Below, one piece after another: positions 41,718 through 50,298 of a stretch of 64,000 bases of DNA. The first letter of the stretch is position 1. Every line of letters begins with the position of its first letter. A program made the translations under genes and the position numbers. Location: NCBI RefSeq assembly GCF_002871005.1, contig NZ_PHSN01000014.1:124001-188000 (forward strand), given 5' to 3'. The DNA comes from Acidimangrovimonas sediminis. GTDB taxonomy: Bacteria; Pseudomonadota; Alphaproteobacteria; Rhodobacterales; Rhodobacteraceae. The notes below the pieces were generated by a model. It was not told the DNA's origin. It made no database searches and was given only the letters and a program-made list of their open reading frames with translations.

Positions 41718-44405
41718 ATGCAGAAGACGACAAGACCTGCACGCCTCGTGCAGACGATCGACGACATCCGGGCGATCGAGGCGCTGCCCTACCGCGAACA
41801 GGTAAGCGCAAGGAACCTTTACGATCTGTTCAGGGCGACAGCGCGGCATTGCGGGTCGTCGCCGGCGCTGACCGTGCTGCGCGGCCCCGACCCGCGCCGC
41901 ATCGGCGTCGCCCTCTCGCACGAGGACCTGCTGGAAGAGGTGACGCGGGCGGGCAACCTGTTTCACGCCCTCGGCCTTGCCCGCGGGGCCGGCGTGGCCG
42001 CCTTTCTCTCGCCGACACTGCCGGAATTTCCGGCGCTGCTGTTCGGAGCGCAGGTGGCGGGCGTCGCCAGCACGATCAACTACCTTCTCAATCGCGACGC
42101 GATCGTCGATCTGCTGACGGCCCAGAAGGCGACGATCCTGGTCGTGCCCGCGCCGGAGCTTGATGCCGATTGCTGGCAGAAGACGGCGGGGATCCTCAAG
42201 GCGGTGCCGTCGCTGCGCAAGATCCTGGTGATCGGCGCCGAGGGTGATCTGCCCGAGGGCTACGTTGCCCTCGACCGGGCGATGGCGGGGATCCGGTCGC
42301 GGACCCTCGATTTCACCCCGGCGGACGATCCGGACACGGTCTGCGCGCTTTTCCACACCGGGGGCACCACGGGGCGGCCGAAGCTGGTGCAGCTGACGCA
42401 TGGCAACCAGATCCACGCGGCCTTCGGCTTCGGCCAGGTCTTCGGCTATGACGAGGCCGACGCCGTGGTGAACGGATTTCCATTCTTCCACGTCGGCGGC
42501 ACGATGACGGCCGGGCTGTCGGTGCTGGCGGCGGGGGCGCACATGATCGTGCCGTCGCCCTACGCCCTGCGCCCGCCCGACGTGGTGCGGAACCTGTGGC
42601 AGATCGCCGAGGCCCTCGACGCGACGGTGATCAGTGGTGTGCCGACCTCGATCGGCGCGCTGGCCGGCACATGGACGCCGGGGCGCGACCTCTCGCGCCT
42701 TCGCATGGTCGCGACCGGCGGCGCCGGGCTGCCCGCCGCCGTCGGCGCCCGGTTCGAGAAGATCACAGGCCTGCGCATCTTCGAGACCTACGGGATGACC
42801 GAGGCCGCGGCCGCCATTGCCTTCAACCCGGGACACGGCACGCCTGTGGCGGGTTCCGTAGGCTTCCGCGCGCCCTTTTCCGAGACGCGCATCCTGCGCA
42901 TCGCAGATGGCACGACGCCCTGCGGACCCGGCGAGAGCGGCCTTGTCCAGATCCGCGGCCCGCAGGTGTTTCCCGGCTATGTCGAGGCGCGCCACAATGA
43001 AGGCGTGCTGGATGCCGAAGGTTGGCTGACCACCGGCGACGTGGGGTATCTGACCGAGGACGAGCGGCTGGTACTGACGGGACGCGAGAAGGACCTGATC
43101 GTCCGTAGCGGCCACAATATCGACCCGACCGCGATCGAGGACGTGGCCAATCGCGCCCCGGATGTCGAGATCTCGGCCGCCGTCGGCATGCCCGACCAGT
43201 ACGCCGGCGAGGTGCCGATCCTCTTCGTCGTCCCGCGGGCGGGCATGACGATCAACCTCGACGCGCTGCAACGGACGCTGGACGAGGGGATTCACGAACG
43301 CCCCGCGCGACCCCGGCGAATACTGGTGATCGATGCCCTGCCGGTGACCTCGGTCGGCAAGATCTTCAAGCCCGCCCTGCGCGAGCGCGCCATCGCGGAA
43401 AAGCTCCGCCTCGAAGTGGCAGAGCATTGCGGGCCGGACGCCACCCTCGATGTCGTCGTCAGCACCGATGCACAGCGGCGCACGGTGGTGGATGCCATCG
43501 TCTCGGGTGCCGAACCCGCGTCCCTTGCGGCATTGTCAGAGGTGCTCGCCCCGCTTCCACAGACCTATCGCGTCGATGCGGCCTGCGTCGGGCTGGAGGT
43601 TGCGGGGGGCGTGGCGCTGGTCACGCTCGACCGTCCGGAAAGCCTCAATTCCGCGTCGCGGGCGCTGATGCGGTCGCTGGAGATCCGGCTGCGAGAGGTT
43701 GCCGCGCTGCCGGACCTCAGGGCGGTGATCATGACCGGGTCGGGGCGTGCGTTCTGCGCCGGGGGTGACCTGATCGAATTCGACGAGGCGCGGGCGGCGG
43801 ACGGCAGTGCGCTGATCGACACGCTGGCCTACAACCAGCGCGTCATCTCTATGATTGAGGACCTGCCGGTGCCGGTGATCGGCGCGGCGAACGGCGTCGC
43901 GGTTGCCGGCGGGCTGGAGATGCTCCTGTGCTGCGACATGGTGCTGGCCGCCGAGGGGGCACGGTTGGGCGACGGCCACGCCAAATACGGCATCGTTCCG
44001 GCCGGTGGTGCCACGCTGCGGCTGGCCGAGCGCATCGGGCGTGCGCGGGCGGCCCAGCTCTTCTTCACCGCGGGGATGATCGATGCCCGCACCGCCTGCG
44101 ACTGGGGGCTGGTGAACGAGGTGCTGCCCCCCGATCGGCTGATGCCCCGCGCGCGCGAGATCGCGGCACAGATCGCCGCCTGCAGCCCCGAGGTCATTGG
44201 CCGCATCAAGCGGCTGACCGCCCCCGCCGCCGCGGCAGAACCGCGGGCGCTGCGCCTGCGCGCGGAGATCGATGAATTCACGGCCCATCTCGGCGGCGCC
44301 GACCTTGCCGAGGGCCTGACAGCATTCCGTGAAAAGCGGACCCCGCGCTTTGCACCGCGGGAGGAGAACCATCCGGTCCGGCCGCCGAAGGCCGAGGTCG
44401 AATGA
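41718..44405 (+). CDS. Bifunctional acyl-CoA ligase / enoyl-CoA hydratase fusion
   Basis: This 895-aa protein joins two enzymes. Residues 1 to about 610 are an AMP-forming acyl-CoA synthetase, with P-loop HTGGTTGRPK (about 213-222), FETYGMTEA, the hinge/adenylate region LTTGDVGY and LTGREKDLI, and the catalytic lysine in TSVGKIFKP. Residues of about 620-880 are a crotonase, with the oxyanion-hole segments SGRAFCAGGDL and VAVAGGLEMLLCCD and the GDGHAKYGIVPAGG region. It would activate a carboxylic acid and hydrate the resulting 2-enoyl-CoA in one complex. GAGGAGGAG precedes the ATG. The TRAP transporter genes follow; the thiolase, SDR and MaoC genes are convergent on the other side. Confidence 0.9.
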   Translation: MQKTTRPARLVQTIDDIRAIEALPYREQVSARNLYDLFRATARHCGSSPALTVLRGPDPRRIGVALSHEDLLEEVTRAGNLFHALGLARGAGVAAFLSPTLPEFPALLFGAQVAGVASTINYLLNRDAIVDLLTAQKATILVVPAPELDADCWQKTAGILKAVPSLRKILVIGAEGDLPEGYVALDRAMAGIRSRTLDFTPADDPDTVCALFHTGGTTGRPKLVQLTHGNQIHAAFGFGQVFGYDEADAVVNGFPFFHVGGTMTAGLSVLAAGAHMIVPSPYALRPPDVVRNLWQIAEALDATVISGVPTSIGALAGTWTPGRDLSRLRMVATGGAGLPAAVGARFEKITGLRIFETYGMTEAAAAIAFNPGHGTPVAGSVGFRAPFSETRILRIADGTTPCGPGESGLVQIRGPQVFPGYVEARHNEGVLDAEGWLTTGDVGYLTEDERLVLTGREKDLIVRSGHNIDPTAIEDVANRAPDVEISAAVGMPDQYAGEVPILFVVPRAGMTINLDALQRTLDEGIHERPARPRRILVIDALPVTSVGKIFKPALRERAIAEKLRLEVAEHCGPDATLDVVVSTDAQRRTVVDAIVSGAEPASLAALSEVLAPLPQTYRVDAACVGLEVAGGVALVTLDRPESLNSASRALMRSLEIRLREVAALPDLRAVIMTGSGRAFCAGGDLIEFDEARAADGSALIDTLAYNQRVISMIEDLPVPVIGAANGVAVAGGLEMLLCCDMVLAAEGARLGDGHAKYGIVPAGGATLRLAERIGRARAAQLFFTAGMIDARTACDWGLVNEVLPPDRLMPRAREIAAQIAACSPEVIGRIKRLTAPAAAAEPRALRLRAEIDEFTAHLGGADLAEGLTAFREKRTPRFAPREENHPVRPPKAEVE

Positions 44406-44431
44406 TGGGACAACGGGAGGAGGAACCCCAG

Positions 44432-45571
44432 ATGAAGAAGGCAATCCGGCGCATGCTTTGCGTCACCGCGCTGACCGCGCTCGCCGCAGGCGCAGCGTCC
44501 GCCGATACCCTCAGCTATGCCAGCGGCTGGCCGTCAAGCTCGGCCGCGACGGGCGCGTTCGAGAGCTATGCCAAGGTGATCGACGCGGCCACGGATGGCA
44601 AGCTGAAGATGAAGGTGTACTCGCTCAGCCTGCTCAACTTCGCCGAGGCGAATTCCGGGCTGAAGGAGGGCATGGCCGACGCCGCGACCATCCTGACCCC
44701 CTATTTCGCGGCCGAGTTTCCCCGCCTCAACATGATGGCCGAGGCCACCCCGATGATGGAGCTCGACGGCTTCGCCTCGCCGAAGTCGTTCATGGCCTTC
44801 GCAGGGGCGATGTCGGAATTCGTCATGTTGCACTGCCCGGCTTGCCAGAAGGAAGTGGCCGGCCAGAACCAGGTTTTCATGGGGGCGGCCGTCACCACCT
44901 CGTACATCCTGCAATGCATGAAGCCCGCGGCGACGATGGACGATCTGAAGGGCCTGAGGATCCGCACCGCCGGGCCGTACTGGTCGCGCTGGGTCAAGGC
45001 GATGGCCGCGGTGCCGGTGACGATCTCGGTCAACGAGACCTTCGAGGCGCTGACTCAGGGCGTTCTCGACTGCACCGCCAGCAACCCGACCGACATGAAG
45101 AACTTCCGCTTCATCGAGGCCGTGAAGTACGTCGTGCCGGGGGTGCCGGGCGGACAGTTCCCGCTGCCGACGATGTTCAATCGCGACCGCTGGACCGGGC
45201 TGAGCGAGACCGAGCGCGCGGCGGTGATGAAGGCCGGCGCCACCCTCTTCGCCGACATGAACTTCGTCTACTACAACGACGGCATCGCCGCGATGAAGGA
45301 GGCGAAGAGCCGTGGCATCAAGGCCGAGACGCCCTCGGCCGATCTGGCCGCCAAGAACCAGGCCTTCATCGACAAGGACCTGAAGGCAGTGGCCGGAAGC
45401 TACAAGGAAAAGTACGGCCTGGATGACAGCGACGAGATGCTGACCTCGCTGCGCGGCCTCGTGAAGAAGTGGAGCGGCCTTGTCGACGGGGTGCAGAGCC
45501 CCGATGCGCTGGCCAAGGTCTACTGGGACGAGATCTATTCCAAGGTCGACGTGAAGACCTACGGAAGCTGA
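44432..45571 (+). CDS. dctP: TRAP transporter substrate-binding protein, DctP family
   Basis: The 379-aa periplasmic protein has a signal peptide (AIRRMLCVTALTALAAGAASA) and the DctP core, with RIRTAGPYWSRWVKAM carrying the arginine that binds the substrate carboxylate. A CPAC motif (C135, C138) lies on the mature domain, with further cysteines later, unusual for the family and possibly a disulfide. The ATG at 44432 follows GGGAGGAGG; an upstream ATG at 44402 overlaps the ligase end. It captures an organic acid for the DctQM pair. The ligase fusion upstream suggests that this acid is then activated with CoA. Confidence 0.9.
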   Translation: MKKAIRRMLCVTALTALAAGAASADTLSYASGWPSSSAATGAFESYAKVIDAATDGKLKMKVYSLSLLNFAEANSGLKEGMADAATILTPYFAAEFPRLNMMAEATPMMELDGFASPKSFMAFAGAMSEFVMLHCPACQKEVAGQNQVFMGAAVTTSYILQCMKPAATMDDLKGLRIRTAGPYWSRWVKAMAAVPVTISVNETFEALTQGVLDCTASNPTDMKNFRFIEAVKYVVPGVPGGQFPLPTMFNRDRWTGLSETERAAVMKAGATLFADMNFVYYNDGIAAMKEAKSRGIKAETPSADLAAKNQAFIDKDLKAVAGSYKEKYGLDDSDEMLTSLRGLVKKWSGLVDGVQSPDALAKVYWDEIYSKVDVKTYGS

Positions 45572-45580
45572 GACGGCCCC

Positions 45581-45616
45581 GGGGCCTGCCGCCGTCCTGC
45601 CGGGCGGCGCGGGCCC
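45581..45616 (+). other. Intercistronic hairpin after dctP
   Basis: GGGGCC-t-GCCGCC (45581-45593) and GGCGGC-gc-GGGCCCC (45603-45617) form a strong imperfect stem. It lies between the binding-protein and membrane-protein genes, like the hairpin at 18146, and would favour higher DctP expression. Confidence 0.5.
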
Positions 45617-45667
45617 CCTTTGCCCGCCTTTGCCCTCGTACCCCTCGTACCCCGGACAGGGATCCCC

Positions 45668-46207
45668 ATGTCGTTCATAAGCAAAACCGTCGACGCGGTG
45701 CTGCGGCTCCTGTCGCTGATAGGGACGCTTTGCGTCGTGCTGATGATGCTGCACGTCACCGCCGACGTCGTGATGCGCTATGCGTTCAACCGCCCGCTGC
45801 CCGGGACGCTGAACATCGTCTCGCGCTATTACATGGTCATCATCGTCTTCCTCTCGCTGGCCGTGGCCGAGCGGCAGGACGCGCATATCAGCGTCGAGAT
45901 CGTCTATGACCTGCTGCCCTCCGGTCTCCGGCGTCTGCTGGCCCCGCTGTCTTGGCTGCTCACGGCCGCCGTCTTTGCCGCGGTGGCGATCCGCACCGGC
46001 CAGGTCGCCTGGACCAAGACGCTGATCCGCGCCTCGGTGGACGAGGGCACCTCCGCCATCCCGATCTGGCAAAGCTACTGGCCCGTGGCCATCGGCTCGG
46101 CCGTCTTCGCGCTGTTCTGCGCCTACCGCCTTGTGCTGGCGCTGATCGGCCGGGCCGATCCCGGCGCGGTGAAACACGACGATCCCCTGGAGCAAATGAA
46201 TGAGTGA
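45668..46207 (+). CDS. dctQ: TRAP transporter small membrane subunit, DctQ family
   Basis: The 179-aa protein has four predicted helices, starting LSLIGTLCVVLMMLHVTADVVMRY, a pattern characteristic of DctQ. AERQDAHISVEIVYDLLP is the conserved loop between helices 2 and 3. The ATG at 45668 is used because a longer start at 45620 adds low-complexity residues. Its last codons overlap the DctM start by eight bases. Confidence 0.9.
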   Translation: MSFISKTVDAVLRLLSLIGTLCVVLMMLHVTADVVMRYAFNRPLPGTLNIVSRYYMVIIVFLSLAVAERQDAHISVEIVYDLLPSGLRRLLAPLSWLLTAAVFAAVAIRTGQVAWTKTLIRASVDEGTSAIPIWQSYWPVAIGSAVFALFCAYRLVLALIGRADPGAVKHDDPLEQMNE

Positions 46208-47507
46208 TGTCGCCATCGGCCTTTCGGGGCTTGGAGTGCTCTTCGTGCTGATCATGCTGCGTTTCCCGATCGCGGTCGCGCTGATCGGCGTGTCCTTTGT
46301 CGGGCTCTGGCTGATGCGCGGCTGGGGCGTCGCCTGGGGATCGCTCGGCGTCATTCCCTATGAATTCACGGCAAGCTGGGTGCTCAGCTCGATCCCGATG
46401 TTCCTTTTCCTCGGCTTCGTCAGCTTTCACACCGAGCTGACCAAGGGCCTGTTTCACGCCGCCCGGGTCTGGACCGCATCCCTGCCCGGGGGGCTGGCGA
46501 TTGCCTCGGTCTTCGGCTCGGCGGGCTTTGCCGCGGTCTCGGGCTCGTCGCTTGCCTGCTCGGCGGCGATGGGGCGGATCGCGATCCCCGAGATGATCAA
46601 GCACAAGTACCACCCGGAGCTGGCAACTGGCACCGTCGCCGTGGCCGGAACCATCGGCGCGATGATACCGCCCTCGATCATCCTGATCCTTTACGGCGTG
46701 ATCGCCCAGCAATCGGTCGCCAAGCTGTTCCTGGGTGGCATCTCGGCCGGGATCATCACCGCGATCGGCTATGTCCTGGTCGTGCTGATCCGAACCCGGC
46801 TGAACCCGTCGCTCGCGCCCGTGCGCGACGAGCGGCTGTCCTTCTCCGACCGGCTGCGCGCGCTGAAGGACACCTGGCCGATCCTGCTGGTGATGATCGG
46901 CATCTTCGGCGGGCTTTTCGGCGGCATCTTCACACCGACCGAGGCCGGGGCCGTGGGCGCCTTCCTTGCCTGTCTCATCGCGCTGGTCCGGGGCGACCTG
47001 ACGCTGGCGCGCCTCACACTTGCCGCGCGCGAGACGCTGACTGCGACCGCCACGCTGATCGTGATCGCCGTGGGGGCAAGCCTGCTGACCCGCTTCCTCG
47101 TGCTTTCGGGCGCGGGCGACTACCTGTCCGAGACGATCCTTGCGCTCAGGGCAAGCCCGGCGGTCCTGATGCTGGGCATCGTCATCGTCTACCTGATCCT
47201 CGGGATGTTCCTCGAACCGATCGGCTGCATGCTTCTGACGCTGCCGATCATCCTGCCGGTGGTCGATCAGGCGGGGTGGAGCCTTCTGTGGTTCGGCGTC
47301 GTGCTGTGCAAGCTTCTGGAGATCGGGATGATCACACCACCGATCGGGATGAACGTCTTCGTCATCAAGGGCGTCGTCGGCGACCTGGTGAAGACCGGCG
47401 CGATCTTTCGCGGGGTGCTGTGGTTCCTGGTGATGGACCTGTTCGTCGTCCTGGCACTGTCGATCTGGCCGCAGATCATCCTTGCCCTTCCCGCGTGGTT
47501 CGGCTGA
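46200..47507 (+). CDS. dctM: TRAP transporter large permease, DctM family
   Basis: The 435-aa protein has about twelve hydrophobic segments with family motifs: FAAVSGSSLACSAAMG, TVAVAGTIGAMIPPSIILILYG, GGIFTPTEAGAVGAF and LEIGMITPPIGMNVFVIKG. It is the sodium-coupled transport channel of the TRAP system. It overlaps dctQ and ends the operon at a perfect inverted repeat. Confidence 0.94.
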   Translation: MSDVAIGLSGLGVLFVLIMLRFPIAVALIGVSFVGLWLMRGWGVAWGSLGVIPYEFTASWVLSSIPMFLFLGFVSFHTELTKGLFHAARVWTASLPGGLAIASVFGSAGFAAVSGSSLACSAAMGRIAIPEMIKHKYHPELATGTVAVAGTIGAMIPPSIILILYGVIAQQSVAKLFLGGISAGIITAIGYVLVVLIRTRLNPSLAPVRDERLSFSDRLRALKDTWPILLVMIGIFGGLFGGIFTPTEAGAVGAFLACLIALVRGDLTLARLTLAARETLTATATLIVIAVGASLLTRFLVLSGAGDYLSETILALRASPAVLMLGIVIVYLILGMFLEPIGCMLLTLPIILPVVDQAGWSLLWFGVVLCKLLEIGMITPPIGMNVFVIKGVVGDLVKTGAIFRGVLWFLVMDLFVVLALSIWPQIILALPAWFG

Positions 47508-47515
47508 GGCGCCCC

Positions 47516-47539
47516 CGGGCGGGGCATCCCCCGCCCGGT
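47516..47539. terminator. Bidirectional hairpin between convergent dctM and thiolase genes
   Basis: CCGGGCGGGG and CCCCGCCCGG form a perfect 10-bp stem with the loop CATC, occupying most of the 39-bp gap. No T-run is present on either strand, so termination efficiency is uncertain. Confidence 0.6.
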
Positions 47540-47546
47540 GTGCAGC

Positions 47547-48743
47547 TCAGAGCACCTCGAACAGCCCGGCGGCGCCCATGCCGCCACCCACGCACATGGT
47601 GCAGACAACGTATTTGACGCCGCGCCGCCGCCCCTCGATCAGCGCATGGCCAACCATGCGCGCGCCCGACATGCCATAGGGATGCCCGATGGAAATCGCC
47701 CCGCCGTTCACGTTCAGGCGCTCCTCCGGGATCCCCAGCGCGCGCTGGGACGCCAGCACCTGCGAGGCGAAGGCCTCGTTGAGCTCCCACAGACCGATAT
47801 CATCGACGTTCAGCCCGTGCGCCTTCAGCAGCTTCGGCACGGCAGGCACCGGGCCGATCCCCATCTCGTCGGGCTCGCATCCCGCGACGGCGATGCCGAG
47901 GTAACGCCCCAGCGGCGCAAGCCCCCGGCGCGCGGCCTCCGCCTCTTCCATCACGACCGAAGCCGAGGCCCCGTCCGACAGCTGACTGGCATTGCCTGCG
48001 GTGATGAACCGCCCCTCGGCCAGCACCTGCCCGTTGGCGAAAACCGGCTTCAGCGCGGCAAGATCCGCAGCGGTGGTGCCGGGCCTGTTGCCCTCATCCC
48101 GCATCAGCGTCACCGTCTCGTCGCTGACCGCCCCCGTGGCACGGTCAACGAGTTTCTTCACCGTCTCAAGCCGCACGATCTCATCATCGAAGCGCCCGGC
48201 CTCCTGCGCCGCGGCGGTCAGCCGTTGCGATCGCGCGGCGTAGGCATCCTGATCCTCGCGCGAGACATTATAACGCTCGGCCACGTTCTCGGCCGTCTCC
48301 AGCATCGACATGTAGAGCGCGGGCTTGTGCGCGACGATCCAAGGGTCGCGGTCGCGGCGGTGTTCGGGTGTCTGGACAAAGCTGATGCTTTCCACCCCGC
48401 CGCCGACCACCACATCCATGCCGTCGGCGATCACCTGCTTCGCGGCGATGGCAATCGCCATCATCCCCGAGGCGCATTGCCGGTCGACCGACATCCCGGC
48501 GACGCTGACCGGCAGCCCGGCGCGGATCGCCGCCTGCCGGCCGATGTTGTAATCGGTGAACCCCTGCTGCATCGCCGCGCCGACGATGCAATCTTCGACC
48601 TCCGCGCCCTCCAGACCGGCGCGGGCGACCGCCTGGCACACGGCGTGACCGATGAGCTCCTGCGGCGGGGTGGCGTTGAAGGCCCCGCGATAAGCCTTGG
48701 CAATCGGGGTCCGGGCGGTCGAGACGATGACGGCACTGCGCAT
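47547..48743 (-). CDS. Acetyl-CoA acyltransferase (thiolase)
   Basis: The 398-aa enzyme has the nucleophilic C90 in [15 protein letters not shown], the catalytic histidine in [16 protein letters not shown] and the second cysteine in [10 protein letters not shown]. It would cleave a 3-oxoacyl-CoA with CoA to release acetyl-CoA. The ATG at 48743 matches the family start [13 protein letters not shown]. It lies 10 bp behind the SDR gene in a MaoC-SDR-thiolase operon that completes beta-oxidation of the product of the ligase/hydratase fusion. Confidence 0.93.
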   Translation of the reverse strand: MRSAVIVSTARTPIAKAYRGAFNATPPQELIGHAVCQAVARAGLEGAEVEDCIVGAAMQQGFTDYNIGRQAAIRAGLPVSVAGMSVDRQCASGMMAIAIAAKQVIADGMDVVVGGGVESISFVQTPEHRRDRDPWIVAHKPALYMSMLETAENVAERYNVSREDQDAYAARSQRLTAAAQEAGRFDDEIVRLETVKKLVDRATGAVSDETVTLMRDEGNRPGTTAADLAALKPVFANGQVLAEGRFITAGNASQLSDGASASVVMEEAEAARRGLAPLGRYLGIAVAGCEPDEMGIGPVPAVPKLLKAHGLNVDDIGLWELNEAFASQVLASQRALGIPEERLNVNGGAISIGHPYGMSGARMVGHALIEGRRRGVKYVVCTMCVGGGMGAAGLFEVL

Positions 48744-48753
48744 GTCGGGCTCC

Positions 48754-49686
48754 TCACTCTTTCCAGGTAACGGCCAGGTTGCGCGCCGCAGCCGCCATGG
48801 CAACATAGCGCCGCGTCTGCGAGAAGGCATCGGCGATGACGTGCTGCCCCCGCGGGTCGCGGATCCGGTCCATCGCGGCAAAAACCGCTTCGGGGGTCAG
48901 CTCGGCATCGTCAAGGGCGACGCCCTCCGTCTCGTACACCTTGATCTCGGCAAAGCAGCCGGCGCCGGCGCCCAGCACCATGCCGGTGGGGGCATCCTCA
49001 GCCACCAGCGCCAGGAGGCCCGGCGTGATCGTCTCGGGCCCCAGCAGCGACGTGACCTCCTCGGCCAGCAGGCCTTCGGTCATCCGCGTGGCGGCGGTGG
49101 GGGCAAGCGTGTTCACCCGGATGTCGGCCCGCGCCCCCTCCTTCGCCAGGACGTTCATCAGACCGAAGACCCCGGCCTTGGCGGCGCCATAGTTCGACTG
49201 CCCGAAATTGCCGTACATCCCCGAGGCGGAGGTCGTCATCGCGATCCGCCCGTAGCCTGCGGCCACCATGTAGGGCCAGACCGCGCGGGTGCAGTTGACG
49301 CTGCCGAACAGATGCACCTCGACCACGGCGCGGAAATCCTCGGGCGTCATCTTGGCGAAGGTCTTGTCGCGCAGGATGCCCGCGTTGTTCACGAGGACAT
49401 CGACCGAGCCGAAGGTGTCCATCGCCTCGGCCACCATCGCCTCGACCTCGGCCGCGTCGGCAACATTGGCGCCATTCGCGATGGCCCGCCCGCCCGCGGC
49501 CTCGATCTCGGCCACCACTGCCCGGGCCGCGTCCGAGGTTTCACGCCCCCCCTGGGTCGAGACGCCGAGGTCATTGACCACGACGTTCGCACCGCGGGCG
49601 GCCAGCCCCAGCGCGTGGCTCCGCCCCAGCCCGGCGCCGGCGCCGGTCACGATGGCCGTGCGTCCGTCGAAACGTATCGTGTTCAT
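48754..49686 (-). CDS. SDR 3-hydroxyacyl-CoA dehydrogenase-like (HSD17B4/multifunctional-enzyme type)
   Basis: The 310-aa enzyme has [38 protein letters not shown], the catalytic serine region [11 protein letters not shown] and the YxxxK pair in SNYGAAKAG. The VNDLG and [10 protein letters not shown] blocks are typical of the dehydrogenase part of peroxisomal multifunctional enzyme 2, which acts on (R)-3-hydroxyacyl-CoA. A C-terminal extension of about 50 residues is also typical. Its start and the MaoC stop overlap (ATGA type). It most likely oxidises the 3-hydroxyacyl-CoA intermediate. Confidence 0.9.
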   Translation of the reverse strand: MNTIRFDGRTAIVTGAGAGLGRSHALGLAARGANVVVNDLGVSTQGGRETSDAARAVVAEIEAAGGRAIANGANVADAAEVEAMVAEAMDTFGSVDVLVNNAGILRDKTFAKMTPEDFRAVVEVHLFGSVNCTRAVWPYMVAAGYGRIAMTTSASGMYGNFGQSNYGAAKAGVFGLMNVLAKEGARADIRVNTLAPTAATRMTEGLLAEEVTSLLGPETITPGLLALVAEDAPTGMVLGAGAGCFAEIKVYETEGVALDDAELTPEAVFAAMDRIRDPRGQHVIADAFSQTRRYVAMAAAARNLAVTWKE

Positions 49687-50144
49687 CAGTTCTCTCCGAA
49701 ATAGCCGCGCGTGATCCATTCGGCGACCAGCGCGGGTTTCTCCGATCCCTCGATCTCCACCGTCACCTCGTGGACGGTATCGACGGCGCCCGGCCCCTGC
49801 GGGATCACCCCGGCCAGCGCAAAGATGGCCCGGACCCGCGCGCCGGACGGCACCGGCGCGACGAAGCGGACCCGGTTGAAGCCATAGTTCACGACCCGCG
49901 TCTCGCCGTCGAAGACGAGCCGGCAATCCGCCAGCATCGCCGACAGCAGCGAAAGCGTCAGGAAGCCGTGCGCGATGGTACCCCCGAACGGCGTCTGCCG
50001 CGCCCGGTCGGAATCGACATGAATGAATTGTCGGTCCTCGGTGAGATCGGCGAAGGCGTCGATCCGCCCCTGATCGACCGGAAACCACCGCGACGGGCCT
50101 GCCACGCTGCCGATCGGCGTGGCAATCCTGCTCTGTATATCCAT
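49686..50144 (-). CDS. MaoC-like (R)-specific enoyl-CoA hydratase
   Basis: The 152-aa hot-dog-fold protein shows the hydratase-2 motif: D in FADLTEDRQFIHVD, then GGTIAHGFLTLSLLS with the catalytic His. It hydrates 2-enoyl-CoA to the (R)-hydroxy form, matching the MFE-2-like SDR encoded next. This gives the module two hydratases of different stereochemistry (crotonase fusion and MaoC). It is the first gene of the operon and divergent from the tandem TetR gene. Confidence 0.9.
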   Translation of the reverse strand: MDIQSRIATPIGSVAGPSRWFPVDQGRIDAFADLTEDRQFIHVDSDRARQTPFGGTIAHGFLTLSLLSAMLADCRLVFDGETRVVNYGFNRVRFVAPVPSGARVRAIFALAGVIPQGPGAVDTVHEVTVEIEGSEKPALVAEWITRGYFGEN

Positions 50145-50174
50145 TCCGGATCCCTCGTCCGATTACGATCTTGA

Positions 50175-50185
50175 ATCGGTACAAA
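50175..50185 (+). promoter_or_regulatory. Putative operator ATCGGTACAAA in the MaoC/TetR gap
   Basis: ATCGGTACAAA lies in the 154-bp divergent gap between maoC-like and tandem TetR genes and is nested in TTG-aatcggta-CAA. A near copy, ATCGGTACGAA, begins at 51480 behind the TetR gene. Confidence 0.4.
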
Positions 50186-50298
50186 ACACAAAATTGACGC
50201 GAAGACGAGGAAAAGTTTCCAATTGGCCGCCCGCAAGATAAGAGAACAGGCACCGGGATTGGCGCACCGCATGCGCCGAAGCAACGAGGCAAGGGCCA

